From NCBI GenBank assembly GCA_934277695.1, contig CAKQVG010000001.1:186001-250000 (forward strand): a DNA stretch of 64,000 nt. Direction: 5' to 3'. Origin of the DNA: CAG-238 sp934277695 (GTDB lineage: Bacteria; Bacillota; Clostridia; Peptostreptococcales; Anaerovoracaceae). The notes under the pieces are model-generated. The model was not told the DNA's origin and ran no database searches. It was given only the letters and a program-made list of their open reading frames with translations. Positions 25,362-33,773 of this stretch are shown here, piece after piece (the first letter of the stretch is position 1; every line of letters starts with the position of its first letter). The position numbers and the translations under genes are program-made.

Positions 25362-25652
25362 TTACTTTTTCTGAAATAAATATGTCAAATCTCGAGTTTC
25401 TCCAATCAAATCGATATTGAAACTGCGAAAAAGACGCTGCCAACCGTTATTGTCCAGCTCTACATCGATTTGATCTAATTCTTCCGCTGTCAATTTACGT
25501 TCATAAATAAACCCTAAATGGCGCTGGTAGGTAAAACCTTTGTCCATAAAAAAATCATACATGGCTTTCTGTACCTCATACGGTTTCATTCCATTTTTCC
25601 TAATCTTTTCAAGATCTGTAACAGGTTTTATTCTATGACGATATTCACTCAT
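25362..25652 (-). CDS. small hypothetical protein, possibly VapD/Cas2-like
   Basis: A 96-residue protein with GGAGATATTGGT before its ATG. It contains VQKAMYDFFMDKGFTYQRHL, GFIYERKLTAEELDQIDVEL and IDLIGETRDLTYLFQKK. The order of a helix, a Gly-Phe turn, a beta hairpin and a final strand with aromatic-Leu-Phe recalls VapD and Cas2-like ferredoxin-fold RNases, which sit in toxin-antitoxin loci. Similarity is weak and no partner antitoxin is obvious; the 81-residue gene next to it is a candidate only by position. Confidence 0.62.
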   Translation of the reverse strand: MSEYRHRIKPVTDLEKIRKNGMKPYEVQKAMYDFFMDKGFTYQRHLGFIYERKLTAEELDQIDVELDNNGWQRLFRSFNIDLIGETRDLTYLFQKK

Positions 25653-25682
25653 ACCAATATCTCCTCTCTGTTTTCTCTTTGT

Positions 25683-25928
25683 TTACTCCACCTCGAAAGT
25701 TTCGTCCCCGAAAAGTACTGCCCATGCAACCACATTTTCCTCTGACAAAACCAGTCCGCCATAACCGAAGTCTATATAAAATTCTTTCTCGTTCGCATTG
25801 TACCCGCCTGCACTCCAGTTGTACTCTCCGTCCTCCGATTTATAAACGAGAAAACAAAATTCACCGTCCTGCGGCAGTCCTTTTTCCGATACCAGATCCC
25901 ATTTGTCTACGCTCAACTTAAAATTCAT
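25683..25928 (-). CDS. small hypothetical protein
   Basis: An 81-residue acidic, aromatic-rich protein (LSVDKWDLVSEKGLPQDGEF, YNWSAGGYNANEKEFYIDFG) with AGAGGTG upstream. The pattern PQDGEFCFLVYK followed by a Gly-rich beta segment recalls small phage- or plasmid-borne proteins of unknown role. It starts the short run that continues into the VapD-like gene 30 bases downstream, so the two are probably cotranscribed. Confidence 0.65.
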   Translation of the reverse strand: MNFKLSVDKWDLVSEKGLPQDGEFCFLVYKSEDGEYNWSAGGYNANEKEFYIDFGYGGLVLSEENVVAWAVLFGDETFEVE

Positions 25929-25963
25929 TTCCCTGCACCTCTTTCTTGTCGTTATATGAAATT

Positions 25964-25987
25964 AGAACCGCTGGGGGCAACGGTTCT
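25964..25987 (-). terminator. hairpin at the end of the restriction operon
   Basis: AGAACCG (25964-25970) and CGGTTCT (25981-25987) form a 7-bp stem with a 10-base G-rich loop. On the minus strand it is followed by AATTTC, a weak T-run. Placed between the 55-residue gene and the next operon, it is a plausible terminator. The remaining bases 25929-26154 show no gene. Confidence 0.5.
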
Positions 25988-26154
25988 GATTGCATGCACT
26001 GTTCAAACTCGCTCTCTGAAACCGTGACCTGAACAATTTTGTATGGATTGTTTAGCTCCGATTATCGGGATTACTTAGATTATTCAAAAATTACGGTGTA
26101 TCATAATTCCTGTTGTCATTTTGTTGTCATATAAAACAAAATTAATTCCAAACT

Positions 26155-26322
26155 CTACTTATATACTTTATTTTTTTCTTGATTTTTCTTTTTAACATCT
26201 TTTTCTGTTTGGTCCATACATAAATAGGGAATGTATCTAATAGTGTAGTTGTTTTTGTTTATATTCAAACTTTTGTATGAATATGATGAACATGCAGGAA
26301 TATGGGTACTATTATTAATCAT
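26155..26322 (-). CDS. 55-residue protein at the end of the restriction operon
   Basis: An ATG lies one base after the TAA of the SDH-type protease gene, and the ribosome binding site GAGGGAGA is embedded in that gene's last codons. The 55-residue product (MINNSTHIPACSSYSYKSLN, then a Lys-rich tail DVKKKNQEKNKVYK) is basic and has two Cys residues (positions 11 and 35). I do not recognise it. The tight coupling and good binding site argue that it is translated and works with the protease or the restriction system. Confidence 0.6.
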   Translation of the reverse strand: MINNSTHIPACSSYSYKSLNINKNNYTIRYIPYLCMDQTEKDVKKKNQEKNKVYK

Positions 26323-26323
26323 T

Positions 26324-27439
26324 TTACTCTCCCTCTATTCTTTCCCACCCATTGGAATAGCTAGTAATATTAATAGAAAGTTGCATATTTGTTTCTCTCC
26401 AATAGGCAATACTTAATATGGTTTTCACTTCGTGTGCACAGTTTTTGCTTTCAATAGAAGCCATTAACTGTTTAAGCTCTATAGGAGCTTGTTGAGTGAT
26501 TTCTGCGTTTTGTTGAGCTACATTTACTATTATATTATGTGCAAAATCTAAAGGCGTGTTTGCTGGTAATGTTACAATCGGGATATTACTAATTTTTCCT
26601 TTAGCTATTGGATCATTCATTAGCTCTGTTGTAGGATTAAACTCTGAAGAACAATGCATTTCACTATTAAAACTTTGCCAAATTTTCCACATCAAATTTT
26701 CTAAATTTTTTTCAGGATATATTATATTTAATCCTATTTCTTTGGCTTCTGATCTACTAACAGCATATCCGTGATGATAATATGAACTATTTAGAAGTTT
26801 TGCTATTGAACTTGCTTTGTTTTTATCATCCATATGCGTTTCAAGCATTTTCTCACTTAATGACAAAGATAGTTGTTGGCCGCGTTTTGCAGATCCTATT
26901 GGTAAAGGCCCAACTTCTTTTGATAAAGCATTAAAAGCTGTTATTAAATGTGATTGATCTGTTATGCCTACATCTTTTTTTATGAATTCTATATAATTTC
27001 TAATATCTTCAGAGCTAAAATTCAGTTGTGTCGGTTGACCAATTTCATTTTGTCTAGAAATAGTTAATTGGGGGTCTACAGGTCCTAAATTAGAGTACGG
27101 GTGCATAATAATTTCGTCAGCACCCAACGCTAATATTGTTGCAGCACTATATGCAACGTAAGGCACTAATACACTTATTTTTTTGAATTTTTCTCTTAAA
27201 ATACCAATAATTCTTAGTGCTGTTATCGGATCACCACCATTGCTAATAATCAAAAAATCTATTTCGTCTTTCTCTTCCGGTATAGTTTCTATTTGCTCAA
27301 TTATGCTTGTTAAAGAATCTACTGACATTTGAGAAGAAATATTAGGTCTAATTGATGTAACATAAACAATTAGAGGCCTTTGTCTAAGTTTCTCGCATTC
27401 TCTATATAAATCTATTCTTTCTTCGTAGCTCATAATCAT
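26324..27439 (-). CDS. SDH/SppA-like ClpP-fold serine protease
   Basis: A 371-residue member of the serine dehydrogenase proteinase (SDH) group of the crotonase/ClpP fold. The oxyanion strand is LIISNGGDPITALRI (65-79); the nucleophile is probably Ser98 in PYVAYSAATILALGADEIIM; the next block HPYSNLGPVDPQLT is the SDH signature. There is no signal peptide or membrane helix, so it is cytosolic, unlike SppA. The last 120 residues are not recognised. It is the fourth gene of an operon with two adenine methyltransferases and an AlwI-type nuclease, 32 bases after the latter, which makes it an unusual accessory to a restriction system. Its target is unknown. Confidence 0.85.
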   Translation of the reverse strand: MIMSYEERIDLYRECEKLRQRPLIVYVTSIRPNISSQMSVDSLTSIIEQIETIPEEKDEIDFLIISNGGDPITALRIIGILREKFKKISVLVPYVAYSAATILALGADEIIMHPYSNLGPVDPQLTISRQNEIGQPTQLNFSSEDIRNYIEFIKKDVGITDQSHLITAFNALSKEVGPLPIGSAKRGQQLSLSLSEKMLETHMDDKNKASSIAKLLNSSYYHHGYAVSRSEAKEIGLNIIYPEKNLENLMWKIWQSFNSEMHCSSEFNPTTELMNDPIAKGKISNIPIVTLPANTPLDFAHNIIVNVAQQNAEITQQAPIELKQLMASIESKNCAHEVKTILSIAYWRETNMQLSINITSYSNGWERIEGE

Positions 27440-27471
27440 ATTGCCTTTCTATAAATAATATTATTGTTTAG

Positions 27472-29442
27472 TTATATACTAGTCTGAATATATCTGTTGT
27501 ACCACTCATGCGGCGGTAATGTTGAATTAAATGCTGCTTCAAATAGTGGATACAGTTCCTTATAGGTTTTCCTGTTAGAAACAATCTTTTTTAATTCTGA
27601 TGTCTGTAAAGGAATAATTTTCATTCCCGTTACAGACTTTGAATAATCCTGGGAGTCGTAAAACGGTGTTGTTTTTCGGCTTCGAAAATCTGCAATTACA
27701 TTTATATCAAGATAAGTAGTCGCAAATACACAATAAGAATTCATATTGCCCGTACGAATTAAATGTCTTCCTAAATGTCTTGAAACAGGCTCCATTTCCA
27801 TTCTTCGCTGGTTTGTGCTATCAGCAAGGGTTGCTTCTAGCAAAAGTGTATGTTCCGGATAAACCTCTGTCGTCTCATATTCATAAACTATATCTGCCTC
27901 ACCGCCTGCAGCGTGGGTTTTCGGCAATAAGTCGGCATCGAGTGAAAGCTTCATATAATCAAGAATTTTACCGTGTCTTTCGCTTGCTTTGTACCACAGA
28001 ATTCCTAACACATATTCAAAAATGGTTGGTATATCAGCATTGTCGGTAACCATACTTCTAATCTCATCATCATTTCTGCTTTCAAAGCAATCAAGAAGTA
28101 ATAACAACCTGTCGTCTGTAAATTTAGTATCAATGAGATGTTGTAATCTCTGATAACGTGTATCCTCTAAAGCATCTCGTGCCGACTGCATGTTGGAAAC
28201 ATTTATGCCAAGTTCTTTGTTGATTCCAGCAATGATAGTTTCGTCGCTTACGACAAGGCATTCCGATATTTCAGTAAGAGAACAATCTTCGTACAACATC
28301 TTCGAAGAAGTAAATGTGTCTTTATATAATTTTTCTGCAATTGACTTAAAAAAATATTTAGGTACAATATCAAACTTTATCGTATTGTCTTCAAACAAAA
28401 CAACATCTGTCGTTCTAATATATCGCCGATTCAAATCAAGATAATCTGACAGCGTAGCTTTTGCTTTAAAAAGATGCATTGTATAAAAAAATACTCTTTT
28501 AAAACTTTCTTCATCAGAAACTTCATTAAATTTTGTTTGCTTTAAATGCTCTAATGGGCTTTTCTTAATAGTTGCTTCAGATGTGGTGTCGAATAAGTAA
28601 CTCCGCCACCACTTTCCTATGTTTATATTCTTAGTAGCCTGATATATTGCAGATATACTTTCCACGTTATTATTTACAAATGTCTCAAATAGTGCATTAT
28701 AAAGTTCATAATATGTTCTATCATATCGTCTGCTTTTTCTGTTAAGGCCTATTTCGCATATCAAATCCCTTGAAACTTCATTTTCAAGAAGGTATGCTAA
28801 TGCCAACTTATAGTTAGGCATATTCATCATACGTTTTATAATAATTTCGTCGATGCTAGTCCTGCCTGTACGTAGCATTGAAATACCATCAACAATTTCG
28901 GCCATTTCTTTTTCTCCAATACATAATGGCAACAGATATGTATATTCGTCAAGCGTCAGGTAATCAAATTTGTTCAGTAAATGAATCAATACCATGAACG
29001 GACGGACAGTGCGTCCGTCAATACTATAATGCGTTTTCAGCAGTTGTTTCAAATAAATAAAGCTATCCCGTGCTATTTGAAATTGGTTGTTGGAGGAAAA
29101 ATCGTTTTGGAAAGCGATTTTTAGTAATGATTTCCCAGCATTGCTCAAATTCCTGCCAGCATCAATTAATCCTATATCAACCAATCCGGATGTTTTTTCA
29201 CGCGCATCTTTAGGTTTGTTCTCGGCTTCTCCCTCCAAAAAACCTTTTGACTGCATGAAATCATAATATCGAGCCTGCAAAGTTTTGTTTCCAGTCCATT
29301 CCTCATTTTTATTTTCTTCAAGCGACCAAAACTCATCTAATAAAACAAGTTGTTCTTCAATAGTTTTATTGAAATTTCTTGTTCTAAAGCTGGTAGTGCC
29401 TAGACTCCAACAGAAACTTTTATATGGAATTATATTTGGCAT
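27472..29442 (-). CDS. AlwI-family type IIS restriction endonuclease
   Basis: A 656-residue nuclease of the AlwI family, whose prototype recognises GGATC and cuts outside it. The N-terminal region starts SFCWSLGTTSFRTRNFN, as in this family. The catalytic PD-(D/E)xK region is probably near residues 510-545, with AAGGEADIVYEYETTEVYPE and HTLLLEATLADSTNQRR, followed by HLIRTGNMNSYCVFATTYLD. It sits 12 bases after the Dam-type methyltransferase gene and 32 before the protease gene. Two methyltransferases fit an asymmetric target such as GGATC, where each strand needs its own enzyme. The exact recognition site is inferred from family resemblance. Confidence 0.9.
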   Translation of the reverse strand: MPNIIPYKSFCWSLGTTSFRTRNFNKTIEEQLVLLDEFWSLEENKNEEWTGNKTLQARYYDFMQSKGFLEGEAENKPKDAREKTSGLVDIGLIDAGRNLSNAGKSLLKIAFQNDFSSNNQFQIARDSFIYLKQLLKTHYSIDGRTVRPFMVLIHLLNKFDYLTLDEYTYLLPLCIGEKEMAEIVDGISMLRTGRTSIDEIIIKRMMNMPNYKLALAYLLENEVSRDLICEIGLNRKSRRYDRTYYELYNALFETFVNNNVESISAIYQATKNINIGKWWRSYLFDTTSEATIKKSPLEHLKQTKFNEVSDEESFKRVFFYTMHLFKAKATLSDYLDLNRRYIRTTDVVLFEDNTIKFDIVPKYFFKSIAEKLYKDTFTSSKMLYEDCSLTEISECLVVSDETIIAGINKELGINVSNMQSARDALEDTRYQRLQHLIDTKFTDDRLLLLLDCFESRNDDEIRSMVTDNADIPTIFEYVLGILWYKASERHGKILDYMKLSLDADLLPKTHAAGGEADIVYEYETTEVYPEHTLLLEATLADSTNQRRMEMEPVSRHLGRHLIRTGNMNSYCVFATTYLDINVIADFRSRKTTPFYDSQDYSKSVTGMKIIPLQTSELKKIVSNRKTYKELYPLFEAAFNSTLPPHEWYNRYIQTSI

Positions 29443-29454
29443 AGCTACTTCCTC

Positions 29455-30375
29455 TCAATAATTAATTATCAGCACCTCTTCTGAAGCAGAAGTCTTATCC
29501 TTCGTTTGATAGTTTGAATTTGAATAGCTGAAATTAAGTTGTATAATTTTATATTTATCTGCGTTTTTATCAAGCCAGTCAACTAAGATATTGTTTTCCC
29601 TGCCTTTGCTTCTCAGCACATTCGATAATGCAAAACGAATATTTCTGCCGTTCAATTCATCTAAAAAAGAAAGTAAGTCTTTTTCGTCAGTCTCGCTCCA
29701 TCCCCCTCGTTCATTATAGGTTGCACAGGTTATCAAATAAGGTGGATCTGCATAAACAAAATCTTGGGATGTCAATGCAAATACATCGAAATCTCTGAAG
29801 TCTCGGCAAGAAAAAATGCAATTTTGTCTCACAATTTTATCAATAAAACTTATAAGTTTTTGTTCCATCTTTTTATTGAAATCCCTTTTACCTACAGGTA
29901 AGTTAAATTCTCCGTGTGAATTAAATCGAATTTGGTTATTAAAGGAATATACAATCATTACATAGAGCATGATGTAATAATAATCATCCAACTTTCCGTC
30001 AGCATGTTTTTGATTAAAATCCTTACGCAGTTTTAAATAACCATCTCTATTATAATTGCTAAGACCTTTGCTACTTTCACACTCATAATAAGTATAGCCG
30101 TTTTTACTCACAAGGGATAAGTTATACTTTTCTATAATTTCATAAATCCGATCTAAAGTTTCATCTTTATCAAGATTTTTGAACGTGTTATACAAATGAA
30201 GTAAATTCTCATTTAAATCATTGTATATAACTTTATTGCAATTAACATTTATACCTACATTACAACCACCACAAAATAAATCTACAAAAGTATTTATGTT
30301 TTGGGGAAATAATGGCAAAATTTGAGGTAATAACTTATATTTCCCTCCCGTGTAATTAAGTGGTGATTGTATCAT
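29455..30375 (-). CDS. Dam-type N6-adenine DNA methyltransferase
   Basis: A 306-residue D12-class methyltransferase. The N-terminal SPLNYTGGKYKLLPQILPLF is the Dam signature, FVDLFCGGCNVGINV is the AdoMet-binding motif I, and FVYADPPYLITCATYNERGG near residue 205 is motif IV (DPPY). It should place N6-methyladenine in a GATC-containing site. If so, it would create the substrate of the DpnI homologue encoded 7 kb away, which is broken. It lies 12 bases from both neighbours in the operon and has TAGGAG upstream. Confidence 0.92.
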   Translation of the reverse strand: MIQSPLNYTGGKYKLLPQILPLFPQNINTFVDLFCGGCNVGINVNCNKVIYNDLNENLLHLYNTFKNLDKDETLDRIYEIIEKYNLSLVSKNGYTYYECESSKGLSNYNRDGYLKLRKDFNQKHADGKLDDYYYIMLYVMIVYSFNNQIRFNSHGEFNLPVGKRDFNKKMEQKLISFIDKIVRQNCIFSCRDFRDFDVFALTSQDFVYADPPYLITCATYNERGGWSETDEKDLLSFLDELNGRNIRFALSNVLRSKGRENNILVDWLDKNADKYKIIQLNFSYSNSNYQTKDKTSASEEVLIINY

Positions 30376-30387
30376 ATTGATTTACTC

Positions 30388-31422
30388 CTATTCAAAGCAA
30401 ACACACAGGAACAGTCTCTCTGCATTTTCAGCTATGTCAGATTTTCCGGTTGTAAATGCCTTATAACTTTCTTCAAAGACTTTTACGGTTCCTTTTGCAT
30501 TTAGTATTTTCAAAATATCTTCATCGGAAATTTTTGCATTGGAGCGGCAATTACCTTTATCGGCCATATTATTGTAAGAAAGCAAGATGTATTTAGCTTT
30601 TATATCATTTATCAAGGTTTCAAATGCTTTTGTTGCCCCGGTTGTGCAATACTTACTCTTCATACCGCTCCTGTCCATCTTCTTGGCTACCCCGAACACT
30701 TGTGGCTTTTCCCAGCGCGCTACATTTTCAAGCAAATGATATGAATCACAATATTGTCTTGAATTGTACGGAGGATCAATATAAACAAGGTCTGCTTCAA
30801 TCCGCTTAACAAGGTTATTTGCATCCTCATTAAAGCATTGATTTAAGGGATGATTATCAACCTTCGCCAAAGGAACAGAGAGTTCCAACGAATCATCAAA
30901 TTCTGCGTTCTTTCGATATGCATCGTAATGTCCGCAAGTCACAGCAATTTTATCCATTCCATAAAGCAATGATGTAATCAGGATTGCCCTCTCGCGGTTA
31001 TTCAAATTACCTTTTTTATAATTTCTTTCTATATCCTCACGAATATATCCAATTTTAGCACAGTCTTTCTTGCTGAAATAGGTATCTGCAAAATTACGCG
31101 TCATATAGTTCTCACCGCAACTCGCTTTCCCATTGTACATGACTACATAATCAATTATTTTTTGTGTATCATAGTTTTCAGCCCCAAACCAAGCGTAATT
31201 GCAAACATAATTACTATACATCAAATCATTAGTAATAAGCGTTTTATCTGCAAAAGCAGAGGATACAGCACCTGTTCCTGCAAAGATATCCGCAACTGTT
31301 TCGATATTAGTACATTCTTCATCTACAACACTTGTGATAAATGAAAGTAACTTATATTTATTGCCTAAGTAGCGTCTATTGTTTATCAATGAGGTTTTAT
31401 ATGTCATTCCTGTTGTACTCAT
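30388..31422 (-). CDS. D12-class N6-adenine DNA methyltransferase
   Basis: A 344-residue methyltransferase, first gene of the restriction operon. NNRRYLGNKYKLLSFITSVV matches the D12/FokI-type N-terminus, ADIFAGTGAVSSAFADK is motif I and LVYIDPPYNSRQYCDSYHLL near residue 214 is motif IV. It differs clearly from the second methyltransferase, so each probably modifies one strand of an asymmetric site. GGAGGAATTACA precedes the ATG. A perfect 16-bp palindrome lies 48 bases upstream of the start and may be an operator, since methylase genes must be timed relative to the nuclease. Confidence 0.92.
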   Translation of the reverse strand: MSTTGMTYKTSLINNRRYLGNKYKLLSFITSVVDEECTNIETVADIFAGTGAVSSAFADKTLITNDLMYSNYVCNYAWFGAENYDTQKIIDYVVMYNGKASCGENYMTRNFADTYFSKKDCAKIGYIREDIERNYKKGNLNNRERAILITSLLYGMDKIAVTCGHYDAYRKNAEFDDSLELSVPLAKVDNHPLNQCFNEDANNLVKRIEADLVYIDPPYNSRQYCDSYHLLENVARWEKPQVFGVAKKMDRSGMKSKYCTTGATKAFETLINDIKAKYILLSYNNMADKGNCRSNAKISDEDILKILNAKGTVKVFEESYKAFTTGKSDIAENAERLFLCVCFE

Positions 31423-31469
31423 TGTAATTCCTCCGCCAGTAATCTTAACTTAATTTTACAAAACAATCT

Positions 31470-31485
31470 GTCCATTAAAATGGAC
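31470..31485. promoter_or_regulatory. 16-bp palindrome upstream of the restriction operon
   Basis: GTCCATTAAAATGGAC is a perfect dyad 48-63 bases before the first methyltransferase start. Position and symmetry fit an operator for autoregulation; no controller gene is visible, so a methyltransferase or another regulator would have to bind it. Confidence 0.55.
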
Positions 31486-31493
31486 TTGACTTG

Positions 31494-31534
31494 AATTTCT
31501 TTAAAAAAAATCATGAAAATTCTTTAAAGAAATT
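31494..31534. repeat. 12-bp inverted repeat between guaA copy 2 and the restriction operon
   Basis: AATTTCTTTAAA (31494-31505) and TTTAAAGAAATT (31523-31534) form a perfect AT-rich 12-bp repeat with a 17-base spacer. It could end the guaA transcript or act as a second regulatory site for the methyltransferase operon. Confidence 0.5.
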
Positions 31535-31555
31535 TGCTTTTTCCATGCCTGTTAA

Positions 31556-32536
31556 TTATTCAAATTCGATCGTGCCCACAGGCTTTGGGGTCAGGTCGAA
31601 CAGCACTCTGTTCACGCCTTCAACCTCGTGGGTGATTCTGTCGGTGATGTGCTGAAGCAGTGCAAACGGCACATCCTCAACAGTTGCAGTCATAGCATCC
31701 ACAGTGTTCACCGCACGGATGATTACAGAATAAGCGAAAGTTCTGGCTCCGTCCTTTACGCCTACGGACTTAAAATCAGGCACAGCGGTGAAATACTGCC
31801 ACACCTTGCCCTCAAGACCGTTCTTTGCGAATTCCTCACGAAGAATCGCATCGGACTCACGAACTGCTTCCAGTCTGTCGCGAGTGATTGCACCCAGACA
31901 GCGAACTCCAAGTCCGGGACCAGGGAACGGCTGACGATATACCATGCTGTCAGGAAGACCGAGAGCCGTTCCGACCACACGAACCTCATCCTTAAAGAGC
32001 AGCTTAACCGGCTCAACCAGCTCAAACTGCAAATCCTCAGGAAGACCGCCTACATTGTGATGAGCCTTTACGCCGTCGCTTTCCAGAATGTCAGGATAAA
32101 TAGTACCCTGTGCCAGGAACTCGATGCCTGAAAGCTTGCGGGCCTCCTCTTCGAAAACGCGGATGAACTCGGCGCCGATGATTTTGCGCTTGGTTTCATG
32201 GTCTGCAACTCCTGCCAGCTTGTCCAGAAATCTGTCCACAGCATCAACATAAATTAAATTTGCCTTCATCTGGTTGAGAAAAACCTCAACAACCTGCTCA
32301 GGCTCGCCTTTTCTCAAAAGACCGTGGTTTACATGCACACATACAAGCTGCTCGCCGATGGCCTTAATCAGCAGCGCCGCAACTACCGATGAATCTACAC
32401 CGCCGGAAAGTGCCAGCAGCACCTTTTTGTCTCCAACCTGCTTCTTTATCGCCTCCACCTGTTCTGCGACAAATGCTTCCGCAAGAGCCGGTGTCGTAAT
32501 TCTTTCCATGGTTTCAGGGCGTTTATTATTATCCAT
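31556..32536 (-). CDS. guaA: stand-alone GMP synthase ATP-pyrophosphatase subunit, copy 2
   Basis: A 326-residue paralogue of the gene at 12367-13341, with the same PP-loop LLALSGGVDSSVVAALLIKA and RQPFPGPGLGVR. Up to about residue 225 the two proteins are almost identical by eye, including the N-terminal NNKRPETMERITTPALAEAF; the last 100 residues, which form the XMP-binding dimerisation domain, differ much more (VWQYFTAVPDFKSVGVKDGA against PWQYFVAIPDLKSTGVKDGK) and it ends VGTIEFE. Again no glutaminase is fused or adjacent. The gene is flanked by the restriction operon and a nitroreductase. Redundancy, ammonia source and reason for two copies are unclear. Confidence 0.92.
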   Translation of the reverse strand: MDNNKRPETMERITTPALAEAFVAEQVEAIKKQVGDKKVLLALSGGVDSSVVAALLIKAIGEQLVCVHVNHGLLRKGEPEQVVEVFLNQMKANLIYVDAVDRFLDKLAGVADHETKRKIIGAEFIRVFEEEARKLSGIEFLAQGTIYPDILESDGVKAHHNVGGLPEDLQFELVEPVKLLFKDEVRVVGTALGLPDSMVYRQPFPGPGLGVRCLGAITRDRLEAVRESDAILREEFAKNGLEGKVWQYFTAVPDFKSVGVKDGARTFAYSVIIRAVNTVDAMTATVEDVPFALLQHITDRITHEVEGVNRVLFDLTPKPVGTIEFE

Positions 32537-32612
32537 TCTGTTTCTTCCATTGGATTGTTTTTTAATTACCTTATATTATAACTTGAATTGTCCGTACCTT
32601 CAATTGTTTTCT

Positions 32613-32699
32613 TTAAAACACCAGCTGCACCAGCACCACATAACCGGTCATTACAAGTATCGTATCTATAAAAGATTTTTTTAATTCTCTTTTGTACAT
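32613..32699 (-). CDS. possible 28-residue membrane peptide or gene remnant
   Basis: An ATG at 32699 opens a 28-codon frame with a basic start (MYKRELKKS) and a hydrophobic helix (IDTILVMTGYVVLVQLVF). There is no convincing ribosome binding site. It may be a small membrane peptide, or the N-terminal stub of a lost membrane protein. Confidence 0.25.
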   Translation of the reverse strand: MYKRELKKSFIDTILVMTGYVVLVQLVF

Positions 32700-32739
32700 A
32701 TTCCAGTCATCTCTTATAAGTTAAAGTACCATTTTCAGT

Positions 32740-33573
32740 TTAAAGTTTTCTTACATTGGCAGGTTTTCTCGGTGCAGGTCTCTGATACTCTACGTCAGCA
32801 TATCCGGTGACAAAAGCCACTGCCAGCTTCTCGTCCTCTTTGAGGTCGGCCATTTCCTTGATTCTGCCGTCAAACTCCATGGCAGTGTTGAGAAATCCTA
32901 TATAGCATACGCCAAGCCCAAGTGCATTGGCCTGAAGTTCCATTCTTGAAGCTGCAATACCCCCGTCAATTTCCGCATAATGATTGTTTTCATCGCTTAC
33001 TATCAGTATCACCGCAGGCGCATTAAAAAACAGCCCGTCACGGCGTCCTTCCGCATAATCATCGTACATTCTGGCCCAGCTTTTTCTGTATATCTCGCGC
33101 TCGCCTAAATCTTTCGACTCGTCAGCAGCTGCATGGCGGAGTGTTTCTATAGCCGCCTTCCTAACCTGTTCAATATTTTCTTTCAGAATAATAAACCTGT
33201 TTTTCTGCCGGTTTCCTGCTGTCGGCGAGTACCTGCCCGCCTCTATGATAGCTTCCATCTTTTCCGGCTCAATTTCATGTTTTTTATATTGTCTTATGCT
33301 CCTTCTGAATTTGAGAAAGTTCAGGAAAACCTCCGGATCAGGGGCGCTGCCCCGCTTTGGTCCAGATCCGCCTGAATCCCACTGCATGTTTTCAATGGAA
33401 CCCAGAGAAACGGCATCCTGCGGACATACAGCTATGCAGTGTCCGCATTTGATGCATCCTGAAACGTCAATCTCTGCTTTGCCCTCTCTAATAAAAATCG
33501 TATTGCGCAGGCAGTCTCTTACGCAGAGCCCGCAGCCAATGCATTTTCCCTTGTTTACCGTCATATTTGCCAT
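32740..33573 (-). CDS. ferredoxin-nitroreductase fusion
   Basis: A 277-residue protein joining two domains. Residues 1-60 hold two [4Fe-4S] ferredoxin motifs, CIGCGLCVRDC near residue 9 and CIKCGHCIAVCP near 38. The rest is a nitroreductase fold with KFRRSIRQYKKHEIEPEKME, YSPTAGNRQKNRFIIL and LQANALGLGVCYIGFL. Electrons from reduced ferredoxin or the clusters would pass to FMN. The ATG at 33573 is chosen for its GGGAG site; the frame stays open 51 codons further up. It stands alone between guaA copy 2 and a strong terminator. Substrate unknown; such proteins reduce nitro or quinone compounds in anaerobes. Confidence 0.9.
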   Translation of the reverse strand: MANMTVNKGKCIGCGLCVRDCLRNTIFIREGKAEIDVSGCIKCGHCIAVCPQDAVSLGSIENMQWDSGGSGPKRGSAPDPEVFLNFLKFRRSIRQYKKHEIEPEKMEAIIEAGRYSPTAGNRQKNRFIILKENIEQVRKAAIETLRHAAADESKDLGEREIYRKSWARMYDDYAEGRRDGLFFNAPAVILIVSDENNHYAEIDGGIAASRMELQANALGLGVCYIGFLNTAMEFDGRIKEMADLKEDEKLAVAFVTGYADVEYQRPAPRKPANVRKL

Positions 33574-33695
33574 ATTGTTTCTCCCTCGCTTAATCCAGTT
33601 GGTTACTGTTTTTCCCATTATACCACAAATCGCTCTTTTAATCACATATTTGTCACTAATGTCTCCTGTTGTTTTGTCTGTCATCAGAAAACAAC

Positions 33696-33725
33696 TGAGC
33701 CGGGCAATATGCAAAACCCGGCTCA
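33696..33725 (-). terminator. rho-independent terminator of the CoA-transferase operon
   Basis: TGAGCCGGG (33696-33704) and CCCGGCTCA (33717-33725) form a perfect 9-bp GC-rich stem with a 12-base loop, followed on the minus strand by GTTGTTTTCTG. It lies 49 bases past the last CoA-transferase stop. Confidence 0.85.
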
Positions 33726-33773
33726 AACGTAAGAGAAGTTAATTATGAAAAAGTTTTAATGTACTCTATCTTC

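Noticed and set aside
21879..31555. CRISPR array or tRNA genes in the accessory region
   Set aside because: No regularly spaced direct repeats and no cloverleaf-like sequence were found on reading either strand.
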